This document shows positions 52,730 to 62,363 of a stretch of DNA of 64,000 nucleotides, piece after piece. Origin of the DNA: Pseudomonas cannabina (GTDB lineage Bacteria > Pseudomonadota > Gammaproteobacteria > Pseudomonadales > Pseudomonadaceae); NCBI RefSeq assembly GCF_900100365.1, contig NZ_FNKU01000001.1:3348001-3412000 (forward strand). The letters are read 5' to 3'. The notes beneath the pieces were generated by a model. The model did not search any database. It was not told the origin of the DNA and worked only from the letters and a program-made list of their open reading frames with translations. Position 1 is the first letter of the stretch; each line of letters begins with the position of its first letter. The position numbers and the translations under genes were made by a program.

Positions 52730-53353
52730 ATGTCAGACGCTATTCACTCTTACGAGCCATCCAAAGGACACGGCCTGCCGCACGATCCGTTCAACGCAAT
52801 TGTCGGCCCGCGCCCGATTGGCTGGATTTCCTCTCGGGATGCTAGCGGTAAGCTGAACCTTGCGCCGTACAGCTTTTTCAACGCGTTCAACTACGTGCCA
52901 CCGATCATTGGTTTTTGTAGCGTCGGGCGCAAAGACAGCCTCAATAACATCGAGCAGACCGGCGAATTCGTCTGGAACCTGGCGACCCGCTCGCTGGCCG
53001 AGGCCATGAATCAAAGCTGTGCGCCCGTGGCCCCGGACGTGAGCGAATTCGAGCTGGCGAACCTCACACCGCTGGCATCGCTTATTGTCTCGGTGCCGCG
53101 CGTGCAGGAAACGCCCGTGTCCTTCGAATGCAAGGTCACGCAGATCATTCAACTGCAACGGGCAGACAAGGAGCTGGTGCCGAGCTGGCTGATTCTGGGC
53201 GAGGTGGTTGCGGTCCATATCGACAAGTCGCTGCTCAAGGACGGCATCTACGATACCGCTGCGGCCGAGCCGATTCTGCGCGGTGGGGGCCCGGCGGATT
53301 ATTTCCAGCTTGGGCCAGAAGCCTTGTTCAAGATGTTCCGCCCGGGCGCCTGA
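52730..53353 (+). CDS. Flavin reductase-like FMN-binding split-barrel protein
   Basis: A 207-residue protein of the flavin reductase-like (DIM6/NTAB) family. FMN-binding features are the N-terminal FNAIVGPRPIGWISSRDASGKLNLAPYS (about 18-45) and FNYVPPIIGFCSVGRKDSLNNI, with EFVWNLATRSLAEAMN after it. Members bind FMN and reduce flavins or act as oxidoreductases of small molecules. Start at ATG 52730 with AAGGA upstream; the 37-residue upstream extension overlaps the terminator. Substrate unknown. Convergent with the small ORF at 53354. Confidence 0.86.
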   Translation: MSDAIHSYEPSKGHGLPHDPFNAIVGPRPIGWISSRDASGKLNLAPYSFFNAFNYVPPIIGFCSVGRKDSLNNIEQTGEFVWNLATRSLAEAMNQSCAPVAPDVSEFELANLTPLASLIVSVPRVQETPVSFECKVTQIIQLQRADKELVPSWLILGEVVAVHIDKSLLKDGIYDTAAAEPILRGGGPADYFQLGPEALFKMFRPGA

Positions 53354-53593
53354 TCAGGAAGCCCACACCGGCTCGCCCTCCGGGTCCACGTCGATCAGCC
53401 GCTCCAGTTCCTGGACGGCGGCCAGATCGGCGTCATGCGCAGTCTTGAAAGACTGCCCGGGCAATATCGCGTGGAAGCGCGGCGCGCCCCCGGCAGCCAG
53501 TGCCTTGACGGCAACGGCCGCGCTGTAACCCTTCTGTTCCGAAGGGATGACCGCCGAAACCACTTCAAACCCGTTGTATTCCTTGCGTGCCAT
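53354..53593 (-). CDS. Small hypothetical protein
   Basis: A 79-residue cytoplasmic-looking protein with no membrane segment or known motif. Start at ATG 53593, with AGGTTCGAGACAG upstream as a weak ribosome site. It is convergent with the flavin-reductase gene, with stop codons adjacent. The middle (SAAVAVKALAAGGAPRFHAIL) is Ala-rich; the end is acidic. Conserved small proteins like this occur in pseudomonads, but I do not recognise a function. Confidence 0.65.
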   Translation of the reverse strand: MARKEYNGFEVVSAVIPSEQKGYSAAVAVKALAAGGAPRFHAILPGQSFKTAHDADLAAVQELERLIDVDPEGEPVWAS

Positions 53594-53745
53594 CTGTCTC
53601 GAACCTGCAGTCAGTCAAAACGCGAATTCTAACGCTTCATTCCCTCCCTGTGCGGCACGGATATCGTCCGGCCCGAAGCGCTTTCTTGTCCTACACTTCA
53701 ATCAGCTCTTTCAAGCTGCTCTGTAGGTAAAACAAGGAGTGCGTC

Positions 53746-53916
53746 ATGAAAGTAATAACAAGAAGATGTATGGCTGCCGTCGGCATTATCACGGTACTGG
53801 CGGTGTATGCCGCGGGTGCTTACCGCAACGAACTGTCTCGACAGAACCCGGCGGTCGCCAGTTGCACGTTCGGCCATTGTGTGCCGACCGATGCTACTTT
53901 CAGCGCCCTGCGATGA
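53746..53916 (+). CDS. Small membrane-anchored or secreted peptide
   Basis: A 56-residue product with a Shine-Dalgarno AAGGAG at 53734-53739 and ATG at 53746. It begins MKVITRRCMAAVGIITV, a basic end plus hydrophobic helix typical of a signal anchor, then a polar tail with two Cys (ASCTFGHCVPTDA). Stop at 53914-53916. Good ribosome site and membrane-protein-like start support it, but it is short. Role unknown. Confidence 0.6.
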   Translation: MKVITRRCMAAVGIITVLAVYAAGAYRNELSRQNPAVASCTFGHCVPTDATFSALR

Positions 53917-54000
53917 CGCTCATGCCTGGCGGGTTGGGTCGCCATTCAGCAAAGGCAGCTATCGATTAGCAAGCTATCGGATTAGACTGGCCAGACTTCT

Positions 54001-54020
54001 CCCGCCGCCCTTGCGGCGGG
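54001..54020 (+). terminator. GC-rich hairpin upstream of the MFS exporter gene
   Basis: CCCGCCGC and GCGGCGGG enclose CCTT (54001-54020). It stands 24 bases before the TTG start at 54045, so it may terminate the small ORF or form a leader hairpin of the exporter gene. Confidence 0.55.
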
Positions 54021-54044
54021 TCAACACTGCCATCGGGTTCTGCC

Positions 54045-55538
54045 TTGACCAGTCTTACTCAAACGCCGCCAGCCATTCGCAGCATTTTGTTCGCGCTGAT
54101 GATGGCCGTCCTGCTCAGCGCGCTGGATCAGACCATCGTCGCTGTGTCGATGCCAGCCATTTCCGCCCAGTTCAGGGACATCGACCTGCTGGCCTGGGTC
54201 ATCTCCGCGTACATGGTCGCGCTGACCGTGGCGGTGCCCATCTACGGCAAGCTGGGCGACCTCTACGGGCGACGCAAGCTGATGCTGTTCGGGCTTGGCC
54301 TGTTTACGCTGGCCTCGCTGTTTTGCGGCGTCGCGCAAAGCATGGAGCAACTGGTGCTAGCGCGCGTGTTACAGGGCATCGGTGCGGGCGGCATGGTGTC
54401 GGTGAGTCAGGCCATCATCGCCGACATCGTCCCGCCTCGTGAGCGGGGCCGCTACCAGGGTTATTTCAGCAGCATGTACGCCGTGGCCAGCGTCGCAGGC
54501 CCGGTGCTGGGCGGTTTGATGACGGTGTACCTGTCCTGGCGCTGGGTGTTTCTGATCAACCTGCCACTGGGAGCCGCTGCGCTTATCGTCGCCTACCGGA
54601 CCTTGAACGGCCTGCCCATTCCACAACGCAAGCCAGTGATCGACTATCTAGGCACCGTGCTGATGATCATCGGCCTGACCGCGCTGCTGCTGGGCATCAC
54701 CGAAATCGGTCAGGGGCTGACGCTGGGCCACGCTCAGGTTCAGCTGCTGCTGAGCATCGCCTTGCTGGCGCTGGCGGTTTTCGTCTGGTACGAACGTCGC
54801 GCTCCGGAGCCGTTACTGCCCATGCACCTGTTTACCAACCGCAGCGCAGTGCTCTGCTGGTGTACGGTGTTCTTCACCAGTTTCCAGGCTATTTCCCTGA
54901 TTGTGCTGATGCCGCTGCGTTACCAGACTGTCACCGGCGGTGGCGGTGACAGTGCTGCTTTGCACATGTTGCCTCTGGCTATCGGCATGCCGATGGGCGC
55001 TTATTTTGCCGGGCGACGCACAGCGCAGACCGGCCGCTACAAACCATTGATTCTGACTGGCGCGCTGCTGATGCCGATCGCCATTCTGTCCATGGCCTTC
55101 ACACCGCCGCAGTCGGTTCTGCTGATGAGCCTGTTCATGATTCTGACCGGCATCGCGACCGGCATGCAATTCCCCTCCTCGCTGGTCGGAACCCAGAACG
55201 CAGTGCAGATCAGGGACATGGGCGTTGCGACCAGCACCACCAATCTGTTCCGCTCACTGGGTGGCGCAGTCGGGGTCGCGCTGATGTCGGCGCTGTTGCT
55301 GGCGATGCTGCAACATTCGGGTGTGGGCCTGACGGATACCGGCGTGACTGGCGAAAGCGGCTCTGGCAACGTTCTGCTCGACAGCCTCAATACGGCAACC
55401 GGGCCGGCACTGGATACCTTGCGTGCCGAACTGGCGCTGACGTTCAGAAACCTGTTGATCACCAGTGCAGCCATTTCGCTGCTTGGCCTGGCCGCGGCCT
55501 GGGCCATGCCCGACACATTACTGCGCGGCCGGGACTGA
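54045..55538 (+). CDS. DHA2-family MFS multidrug exporter (EmrB/QacA type)
   Basis: A 497-residue inner-membrane transporter with 14 predicted membrane segments. Typical are LSALDQTIVAVSMPAI (motif D1 of DHA2 proteins), WVISAYMVALTVAVPIYGKLGDLYGRRKLML (motif A) and VLQGIGAGGMVSVSQAIIADIVPPRERGRYQG (motif B and C surroundings). It likely exports drugs or antibiotics with proton exchange. TTG at 54045 is the start by homology of the N-terminus; ribosome site weak. No emrA-like partner is adjacent. Confidence 0.87.
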   Translation: MTSLTQTPPAIRSILFALMMAVLLSALDQTIVAVSMPAISAQFRDIDLLAWVISAYMVALTVAVPIYGKLGDLYGRRKLMLFGLGLFTLASLFCGVAQSMEQLVLARVLQGIGAGGMVSVSQAIIADIVPPRERGRYQGYFSSMYAVASVAGPVLGGLMTVYLSWRWVFLINLPLGAAALIVAYRTLNGLPIPQRKPVIDYLGTVLMIIGLTALLLGITEIGQGLTLGHAQVQLLLSIALLALAVFVWYERRAPEPLLPMHLFTNRSAVLCWCTVFFTSFQAISLIVLMPLRYQTVTGGGGDSAALHMLPLAIGMPMGAYFAGRRTAQTGRYKPLILTGALLMPIAILSMAFTPPQSVLLMSLFMILTGIATGMQFPSSLVGTQNAVQIRDMGVATSTTNLFRSLGGAVGVALMSALLLAMLQHSGVGLTDTGVTGESGSGNVLLDSLNTATGPALDTLRAELALTFRNLLITSAAISLLGLAAAWAMPDTLLRGRD

Positions 55539-55552
55539 GCGGTGATTCAGGC

Positions 55553-56683
55553 TTACGACAATCCGGCCCAGAACCATTGGGTCTTCTTGTTTTTTACATG
55601 GGCGAAGGCAGGCATGATTTCGCCCTCGTCGAAATGCCGCCGAGAGCCAAACCGGGCGCTGCTGAACCAATAACCCGAGCGCGGACAGGCTTGCCCGGCA
55701 TCGACGGGCGGCAGAGGTTTTTCATCGAACCGCGCATACCACTGCGCGGTGGTCTCTTCGGTAAAACCGAGCGCTGGCGCGAGATAAGGATGAAGATTAC
55801 CGGTGTCCTGCAAACGGATCGGCTTGATCAGTCTGTTGACCGTCACGTAAGACTGCGGCGGCGGCAGCCCGCTGCCACCCAGCTCTGGCGCCACGCCAGC
55901 ACGAATCAGCAGGCCGCTGCGGTAACTGTGAAACACGATGTCACTGTGCGCGCTCATCTGCCCGCGCAACCGGTCGCTCCCGCCCAGTTGTTTGACGAAT
56001 GAATCACCCAACACGGTGTACCAGCTCACACCCTTGATGCGGTCCAGCAAACGCAGGCTTTCTATGTGCGGCCCAGGGTCGACCATCAGCCCGATGTATT
56101 CCTGCGCCAGACGATATTCCCACGGCAGATACTGGTGACTATCGCAGGGCAGCACACACGCCAGCCCGCCGTAACCATGCTCGGCCTGCACTTCGCTGCT
56201 CAGGTATCTGATCCAGGTTTCGTAGTTTTTCAGCCCGTCAGGCTCATTCAGGTATGACCAGGGCAGTACCATCTTCAGGCACGAACGGTCATTCTCGGCC
56301 TGGCTCTGCGGGGTGTTCATCACAAACAGGCTGTACATCGCGACTTCGGCCTGGGTTGCGCTGGCAAGCGACCAGATGAATTGCTCGTCTGGCGAACTGT
56401 CCACAACCTGCCGGCACGTTGCGGAAAACGCCGTCGACGTCAGGCGCCGCATGCGCTTGAACAACTGCCATTTGAGCTTGGGCCTGAAGGTTTCGTAAAA
56501 ACGCGCGAAACAGCCTTCTATCCGCCGCTTGACCTCCGGGCTGTGACCGTTACGGAAGTACAAGGTGGTGATCAGGCCCAGTCGTATGACGGGCGTGCCC
56601 GATAGCGAATCGACTGAAACCGGCCCGGATTGCTGTCCGATACTGTTCAGAAACCTTACAGCATCAGATCCGCTATCCGGCAT
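55553..56683 (-). CDS. DUF3396 type VI immunity-like protein
   Basis: A 376-residue protein resembling the DUF3396 'type VI immunity' family found beside T6SS effectors. Visible patterns are VIRLGLITTLYFRNGHSPEVKRR near residue 30, CLKMVLPWSYL, GYGGLACVLPCDSHQYLPWEY, IKGVSWYTVLGDSFVKQLGG and the PAFGF-like end. Start at ATG 56683 with AAAGGAGTG Shine-Dalgarno; the 81-residue extension to 56926 is Arg-rich and lacks support. No T6SS effector, VgrG or PAAR gene lies next to it, so it is an orphan: perhaps an immunity gene retained after effector loss. Assignment is moderate. Confidence 0.72.
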   Translation of the reverse strand: MPDSGSDAVRFLNSIGQQSGPVSVDSLSGTPVIRLGLITTLYFRNGHSPEVKRRIEGCFARFYETFRPKLKWQLFKRMRRLTSTAFSATCRQVVDSSPDEQFIWSLASATQAEVAMYSLFVMNTPQSQAENDRSCLKMVLPWSYLNEPDGLKNYETWIRYLSSEVQAEHGYGGLACVLPCDSHQYLPWEYRLAQEYIGLMVDPGPHIESLRLLDRIKGVSWYTVLGDSFVKQLGGSDRLRGQMSAHSDIVFHSYRSGLLIRAGVAPELGGSGLPPPQSYVTVNRLIKPIRLQDTGNLHPYLAPALGFTEETTAQWYARFDEKPLPPVDAGQACPRSGYWFSSARFGSRRHFDEGEIMPAFAHVKNKKTQWFWAGLS

Positions 56684-57160
56684 GATCGGCACTCCTTTCA
56701 GTCCTTTGGTAGATCGGGTGGCGCCATTGCCTGAAGCTGTCTTGCGCGTTTCGGTTACCTGCTGCGCGCGTCGGGTCGCGCGACAGCCACGCCCGTTGCC
56801 GTCCTGATGAACATCGGCGGATTTTTCATTGATTTCGTGACACATCGGCGCAAGATTCGGCAAAAACATGCAGCTTTCCTCTCTTCTGTTTTTCCAGGAG
56901 GCGAAGAGTGAAGGGAGTTTTCCCACGGAGCAATAGTCGGAAATTACTTTGGGAAATCAGCTACATGTATCAGGAAATGTCCTACCCGATTCCTACAAAA
57001 TCTTTGTAAGTTGCCGGTCAATGGGTCGTAATAAACGGACGCAGTAAGGCACGACAGGTAAACAGTCGGTAAATCTGCTGTCTATCAGGCAAGGAATGGC
57101 GTTAGCCTTTGTGCGAAAGGTCGGCATCGAAAGACCGGCAGGCATCGTGCCCGCCATCTT
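56684..57160. other. 477-base intergenic region before pmeR
   Basis: No gene is supported. It is upstream of the DUF3396 gene on the minus strand and downstream of the TetR gene's stop. Frames here are Arg- or Cys-rich and short with no ribosome sites. The right half is somewhat AT-rich (about 56930-57060) and may hold the promoter of the immunity-like gene. Confidence 0.5.
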
Positions 57161-57808
57161 TCAGACCGCGACCGTTTTTACTCTCAAGGAAGGGCTGTAG
57201 CGAAGCATGTCCAGACACACATCGACCATCTGCTCGGCCTCTTCAGGCAACGAAAAACTGTCGGGCACCAACAGCCATTGATAAATGATGCCGTTGATGT
57301 GGGCAAACATGGCGACGGCGGCGCGTGCGGTGTCCAGGCCTTGCGGAAGCTGCCCTTGGCGCACCGCATTGCGCAGCCCCAGCGTGATCCGCTCGTGGCA
57401 CTGAATCGCGTTTTCTTGGCGTTGACGACGAAAATCACACATCTCGTCAGTAAACTCGCACTTATGGAAAAGGATTTCATTGATACGACGTGTTTTCGGG
57501 TCCCGTGCCAGCTCATGGAACAAGTGAATCAACAGGTTCCTCATGCACCCGAGCGGGTCTTCCTCCTCCTCGCTCTGACTGGCCTGGGCCATTTCATCGA
57601 GCGGTTCCTGAAGGCTGTCGAGCATCGCCTGCACCAGATCGGCCTTGTTATTGAAGTGCCAATAGATGGCACCGCGCGTCACACCGGCAAGGGTCGCGAT
57701 GTCAGCCAGCGTGGTACGGGCGACGCCTCGCTCATAAAAAGCGTGTTCGGCGGCCTCCAGTATCTGGCTGCGGGTAATCTGGGCTTCCTCTTTGGTGCGA
57801 CGAACCAT
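57161..57808 (-). CDS. pmeR: TetR-family efflux repressor (PmeR/TtgR type)
   Basis: A 215-residue TetR repressor. N-terminal HTH ([43 protein letters not shown], about residues 16-58) is very close to TtgR/ArpR/AcrR. The C-terminal ligand domain contains [22 protein letters not shown], like TtgR and PmeR, which bind plant flavonoids and phenolics. It is divergent from the mexA-mexB-oprM operon and its operator lies in the shared region at 57946-57975. In P. syringae PmeR represses this pump and responds to flavonoids. Symbol by homology and context. Confidence 0.88.
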   Translation of the reverse strand: MVRRTKEEAQITRSQILEAAEHAFYERGVARTTLADIATLAGVTRGAIYWHFNNKADLVQAMLDSLQEPLDEMAQASQSEEEEDPLGCMRNLLIHLFHELARDPKTRRINEILFHKCEFTDEMCDFRRQRQENAIQCHERITLGLRNAVRQGQLPQGLDTARAAVAMFAHINGIIYQWLLVPDSFSLPEEAEQMVDVCLDMLRYSPSLRVKTVAV

Positions 57809-57945
57809 GGCAATAAAACCTCAAGAAAATCACCCCAGGCACCTCGTTGGCTGCATGCCTGGATACATAACCGGGCGGCATTTGTCTCGCCTTGTCCCGA
57901 ATTGGCTGTCGGCACGCTGGATAGTGGCCGAATGCGCATCGCGGG

Positions 57946-57975
57946 TGTTTACAAACAACCGCGAATGTAAGTATA
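57946..57975. promoter_or_regulatory. TtgR/PmeR-type operator between pmeR and mexA
   Basis: TGTTTACAAACAACCGCGAA followed by TGTAAGTATA closely matches the TtgR operator of P. putida, which has the core TTTACAAACAACC and ATGTAAGTA. It spans the divergent promoters, so repressor binding should control both pmeR and the efflux operon. Confidence 0.88.
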
Positions 57976-58064
57976 TTCCTTAGCATGCTACTAATCTAGC
58001 CGAAATATTTTTTTACACTTCAACGTACTGTTGAGATAACAGGCTCCTGCCCCCGAGGATCTTC

Positions 58065-59225
58065 ATGCAATTCAAGCCAGCTGTTACCGTTCTGGTCACT
58101 GCCGTCGCCCTGGCAACCCTGCTCAGTGGCTGTAGCAAGAAAGAACAGGCGGCCCCGCCTGCGCAAACCCCTCAGGTCGGTGTCGTTACTCTCAAAGCGC
58201 AGCCTTACACCCTGACGACCGAGTTGCCGGGCCGGACCACCGCATTCCGCGTGGCCGAGGTCCGCCCTCAGGTCAATGGCATCATTCTCAAGCGTCTGTT
58301 TACCGAAGGCGGCGACGTCAAGGCCGGTCAGCAGCTGTATCAGATCGATCCTGCTATCTATGAGGCCAGTGCCAACAGCGCCAAGGCGACCTTGCAGTCG
58401 GCCAAATCGATGTCCGATCGCTACAAGCAGCTGGTCAGCGAACAAGCCGTCAGTCGTCAGGAATACGACACCGCACTGGCCTCGACCATGGAAGCTCAGG
58501 CAGCCCTGCAGACCGCTCAGATCAACCTGCGTTTTACCAAGGTGCTGGCGCCGATTTCCGGCCGTATCGGTCGCTCTGCGGTAACCGAAGGCGCACTGGT
58601 GAGCAGCGCTCAGGCCGACGCAATGGCGACCATTCAGCAACTTGATCCGATTTACGTGGACGTGGTGCAGTCATCCGCTGACATGCTCAAGCTGCGCAAC
58701 GATCTGGACAGCGGCAAGCTGCAGAAATCAGGCGACAACTCGGCCAAGGTCAAGCTGACGCTGGAAGACAACAGCACCTACGCACAGGAAGGCAAGCTGG
58801 AGTTCTCCGAAGTCTCGGTTGATCAGACCACCGGCTCCGTGACCCTGCGTGCCGTGTTCCCGAACCCTGAACACCGCCTGCTGCCTGGCATGTTCGTTCA
58901 TGCGCAATTGCAGGCAGGCGTCAATTCGAAGGCCATTCTGGCACCGCAACAGGGCGTGACGCGCGACCTGAAAGGCACACCGACCGCCATGGTGGTCAAT
59001 CAGGACAACAAGGTCGAAATGCGCACGCTGGTGGCCAACCGCACCGTGGGTAGCGACTGGCTGATCGAAGACGGCCTTAAAGAAGGTGATCGCGTCATCA
59101 CCGAAGGCCTGCAATACGTCAAACCAGGTGCAGAAGTGAAAGTCGCCGAAGCGACCAACGTTAAAGGAGCAAACCCGGCGCCTGCCCCGGCCACTGATAA
59201 AGCCGCAGGCAGCAAAGGGGAGTAA
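58065..59225 (+). CDS. mexA: RND efflux periplasmic adaptor MexA
   Basis: A 386-residue membrane-fusion lipoprotein. Lipobox LLSGC with Cys23. Then a barrel-sandwich (lipoyl-like) domain with AEVRPQVNGIILKRLFTEGGDVKAGQ (about residues 64-89) and LRFTKVLAPISGRIGRSAVTEGA. Between them a helical hairpin; beta-barrel and membrane-proximal domains follow (LPGMFVHAQL, LIEDGLKEGDRVITEGLQ). It bridges MexB and OprM in the tripartite pump. It is three bases from mexB. The leader has GAGGATCTTC before ATG 58065. Confidence 0.95.
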   Translation: MQFKPAVTVLVTAVALATLLSGCSKKEQAAPPAQTPQVGVVTLKAQPYTLTTELPGRTTAFRVAEVRPQVNGIILKRLFTEGGDVKAGQQLYQIDPAIYEASANSAKATLQSAKSMSDRYKQLVSEQAVSRQEYDTALASTMEAQAALQTAQINLRFTKVLAPISGRIGRSAVTEGALVSSAQADAMATIQQLDPIYVDVVQSSADMLKLRNDLDSGKLQKSGDNSAKVKLTLEDNSTYAQEGKLEFSEVSVDQTTGSVTLRAVFPNPEHRLLPGMFVHAQLQAGVNSKAILAPQQGVTRDLKGTPTAMVVNQDNKVEMRTLVANRTVGSDWLIEDGLKEGDRVITEGLQYVKPGAEVKVAEATNVKGANPAPAPATDKAAGSKGE

Positions 59226-59228
59226 CCC

Positions 59229-62200
59229 ATGTCGAAATTTTTTATTGATCGACCCATTTTTGCCTGGGTTATTGCCCTCGTGATCATGCTGGTCGGTGCG
59301 CTGTCCATTTCCAGCCTGCCGATCAACCAATACCCGAGTATCGCACCGCCTGCCATCGGCATTCAGGTGACTTACCCGGGCGCCTCTGCACAAACCGTGC
59401 AGGACACCGTGGTGCAGGTCATCGAGCAGCAGCTCAATGGTATCGATAACCTGCGTTATGTGAGTTCGGAAAGTAACTCCGACGGCAGCATGACCATCAC
59501 TGCGACCTTCAATCAGGGCACCAACCCGGATACGGCGCAGGTTCAGGTACAGAACAAACTCAACCTGGCCACCCCACTGCTGCCGCAAGAAGTGCAGCAG
59601 CAGGGTATCCGCGTAACCAAGGCGGTGAAGAACTTCCTGATGGTGATCGGCCTGGTGTCGGAAGACGGCAGCATGGGCAAGGAAGACCTGGCTAACTACA
59701 TCGTGTCGAACATGCAGGACCCGATCTCGCGGACCTCCGGTGTGGGTGACTTCCAGGTGTTCGGTTCGCAGTACGCCATGCGCATCTGGCTCGACCCGGC
59801 CAAGCTGAACAACTTCCAGCTGACCCCGGTGGACGTGCGAGACGCGATCACTGCGCAGAACGTGCAGGTGTCTTCCGGTCAGTTGGGCGGCCTGCCGTCG
59901 ATCAGCGGTCAGCAGTTGAACGCCACGATCATCGGCAAGACCCGTCTGCAGACGGCCGAGCAGTTCGGCAATATCTTCCTCAAGGTCAACACTGACGGCT
60001 CGCAGGTTCGCCTCAAAGACGTCGCCACCGTCGGCCTTGGCGCAGAGAACTACAGCACCGACTCGCAGTTCGACGGCAAACCGGCTTCCGGTCTGGCGAT
60101 CAAGCTCGCGACCGGCGCCAACGCGCTGGACACCGCCAAGGCGATCCGTGCGACCGTTTCGTCGCTGGAGCCGTTTTTCCCGCCCGGCATGAAAGTGGTT
60201 TACCCGTATGACACGACCCCGGTCGTGAGCGAATCGATCAACGGCGTGGTTCACACCCTGATCGAAGCCATCGTGCTGGTGTTCCTGGTGATGTACCTGT
60301 TCCTGCAGAACTTCCGCGCGACCGTCATTACCACCATGACCGTTCCGGTGGTATTGCTGGGTACATTCGGCATCCTCGCGGCCTTCGGTTTCACCATCAA
60401 CACCCTGACCATGTTCGGTATGGTGCTGGCCATCGGCTTGCTGGTGGACGATGCGATTGTGGTGGTGGAAAACGTCGAACGGGTCATGGAGGAAGAAAAG
60501 CTCTCTCCGCGTGACGCCACGATCAAATCCATGACGCAGATTCAGGGCGCACTGGTCGGTATCGCGCTGGTGCTGTCGGCGGTGCTGTTGCCGATGGCGT
60601 TCTTCGGCGGTTCCACCGGGGTGATCTACAAACAGTTCTCGATCACCATCGTCTCGGCCATGGCCCTGTCGGTCGTGGTTGCGCTGATTTTCACCCCGGC
60701 GCTGTGCGCCACCATGCTCAAGCCCATCGACGAGAAAACGCACGGCCAGCCCAAGCGTGGTTTCTTCGGCTGGTTCAACCGCACCTTCGACCGCAGCGTT
60801 CTGAGCTACGAGCGCGGCGTCGGCAACATGCTCAAGTACAAGTGGCCCGCGTATCTGGGTTACATCCTGATCTGCGCGGGCATGGTCTTCATGTTCATGC
60901 GCATCCCCGCAGCGTTCCTGCCGGAAGAAGATCAGGGCGTTATCTTCGCGCAGATCCAGACCCCGGCCGGCTCCTCGACCGAGCGTACGCAGGAAGTCAT
61001 CGACAACATGCGTGAATACCTGCTGACCAAGGAAAGCGGCGCAGTGAAGTCGGTGTTCTCGGTCAACGGCTTCAACTTCGCAGGCCGCGGGCAGAGCTCG
61101 GCGATTGCATTCGTCATGCTCAAACCGTGGGAAGAACGTGACGCCGACAACAGCGTCTTCAAACTGGCCGAGCGCGCTCAGGGCTACTTCTTCAGCCTGC
61201 GCGACGCGATGGTGTTCGCCATCGTCCCGCCGTCGGTACTGGAGCTGGGTAACGCAACAGGCTTCGACGTTTACCTGCAAGATCAGGGCGGCGTCGGTCA
61301 CGAGAAACTGATGGAAGCACGTAACCAGTTCCTCGGCATGGCGGCGCAGAGCAAGATTCTGGCAGGCGTGCGTCCGAACGGGCTGAACGACGAACCGCAA
61401 TATCAGCTGCTCATCGACGACGAACGTGCCAGCGCGTTGGGTATCACCCTGTCGGACATCAACAACACACTGTCCATCGCGTTGGGTGGCAGCTACGTCA
61501 ATGACTTCATCGACCGTGGCCGTGTGAAGAAGGTGTACATCCAGGGTGACGCAGGCGCTCGTATGACGCCTGAAGACCTGAAGAAATGGTACGTGCGCAA
61601 CAGCTCGGGCGAAATGGTGCCGTTCTCGGCCTTCGCCAGCGGCAAGTGGTCCTACGGTTCGCCAAAACTGTCGCGTTACAACGGCGTGGCGGCTGAGGAA
61701 ATCCTCGGTACGCCGGCACCGGGCTACAGCAGCGGCGACGCAATGGCCGAAGTTGAAGCGCTGGCCAAGAAACTGCCGCAAGGCATCGGCATCTCCTGGA
61801 CCGGTCTGTCCTACGAGGAGCGTCTGTCCGGTTCGCAAGCCCCTGCCCTTTACGCCCTGTCGTTGCTGGTGGTGTTCCTGTGTCTGGCAGCGTTGTATGA
61901 AAGCTGGTCGATTCCGATCGCGGTCATCCTCGTGGTGCCGCTGGGGGTTATCGGTGCACTGATGGCAACCAGCCTGCGCGGACTGTCCAACGACGTGTTC
62001 TTCCAGGTCGGTCTGCTGGTGACGGTGGGTCTGGCGGCGAAAAACGCCATTCTGATCGTCGAGTTCGCCAAAGAGCTGCATGAACAGGGCAAGAGTCTTG
62101 CCGATGCAGCCATCGAAGCGTGCCGCATGCGTCTGCGCCCGATCATCATGACGTCCATGGCGTTCATCCTCGGCGTTGTGCCGCTGGCGATTTCGTCAGG

Positions 62201-62363
62201 CGCAGGCTCGGGCAGTCAGCATTCGATCGGTACCGGCGTAATTGGCGGTATGATCACGGCAGTTATCCTGGCGATCTTCTGGGTGCCCCTGTTCTTTGTC
62301 TCGGTTTCAGGGCTGTTCAAGGGCAAGCAGAAACATATTTCACACGATGAGGCTGGCCAATGA
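59229..62363 (+). CDS. mexB: RND efflux inner-membrane pump MexB
   Basis: A 1044-residue proton-driven multidrug transporter of the HAE1 family. N-terminus [18 protein letters not shown], then periplasmic porter domain, with TM4 proton-relay Asp pair in [18 protein letters not shown] (about residues 407-408) and a second half starting at [11 protein letters not shown]. Signature [25 protein letters not shown] is also clear. Length and motifs match AcrB/MexB. Overlaps oprM start by ATGA (62360-62363). It exports antibiotics and plant antimicrobials such as flavonoids. Confidence 0.97.
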   Translation: MSKFFIDRPIFAWVIALVIMLVGALSISSLPINQYPSIAPPAIGIQVTYPGASAQTVQDTVVQVIEQQLNGIDNLRYVSSESNSDGSMTITATFNQGTNPDTAQVQVQNKLNLATPLLPQEVQQQGIRVTKAVKNFLMVIGLVSEDGSMGKEDLANYIVSNMQDPISRTSGVGDFQVFGSQYAMRIWLDPAKLNNFQLTPVDVRDAITAQNVQVSSGQLGGLPSISGQQLNATIIGKTRLQTAEQFGNIFLKVNTDGSQVRLKDVATVGLGAENYSTDSQFDGKPASGLAIKLATGANALDTAKAIRATVSSLEPFFPPGMKVVYPYDTTPVVSESINGVVHTLIEAIVLVFLVMYLFLQNFRATVITTMTVPVVLLGTFGILAAFGFTINTLTMFGMVLAIGLLVDDAIVVVENVERVMEEEKLSPRDATIKSMTQIQGALVGIALVLSAVLLPMAFFGGSTGVIYKQFSITIVSAMALSVVVALIFTPALCATMLKPIDEKTHGQPKRGFFGWFNRTFDRSVLSYERGVGNMLKYKWPAYLGYILICAGMVFMFMRIPAAFLPEEDQGVIFAQIQTPAGSSTERTQEVIDNMREYLLTKESGAVKSVFSVNGFNFAGRGQSSAIAFVMLKPWEERDADNSVFKLAERAQGYFFSLRDAMVFAIVPPSVLELGNATGFDVYLQDQGGVGHEKLMEARNQFLGMAAQSKILAGVRPNGLNDEPQYQLLIDDERASALGITLSDINNTLSIALGGSYVNDFIDRGRVKKVYIQGDAGARMTPEDLKKWYVRNSSGEMVPFSAFASGKWSYGSPKLSRYNGVAAEEILGTPAPGYSSGDAMAEVEALAKKLPQGIGISWTGLSYEERLSGSQAPALYALSLLVVFLCLAALYESWSIPIAVILVVPLGVIGALMATSLRGLSNDVFFQVGLLVTVGLAAKNAILIVEFAKELHEQGKSLADAAIEACRMRLRPIIMTSMAFILGVVPLAISSGAGSGSQHSIGTGVIGGMITAVILAIFWVPLFFVSVSGLFKGKQKHISHDEAGQ

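Noticed and set aside
55553..56926. Longer start for the DUF3396 protein at 56926
   Set aside because: The added 81 residues are Arg-rich without family features, while ATG 56683 has a good AAAGGAG ribosome site.
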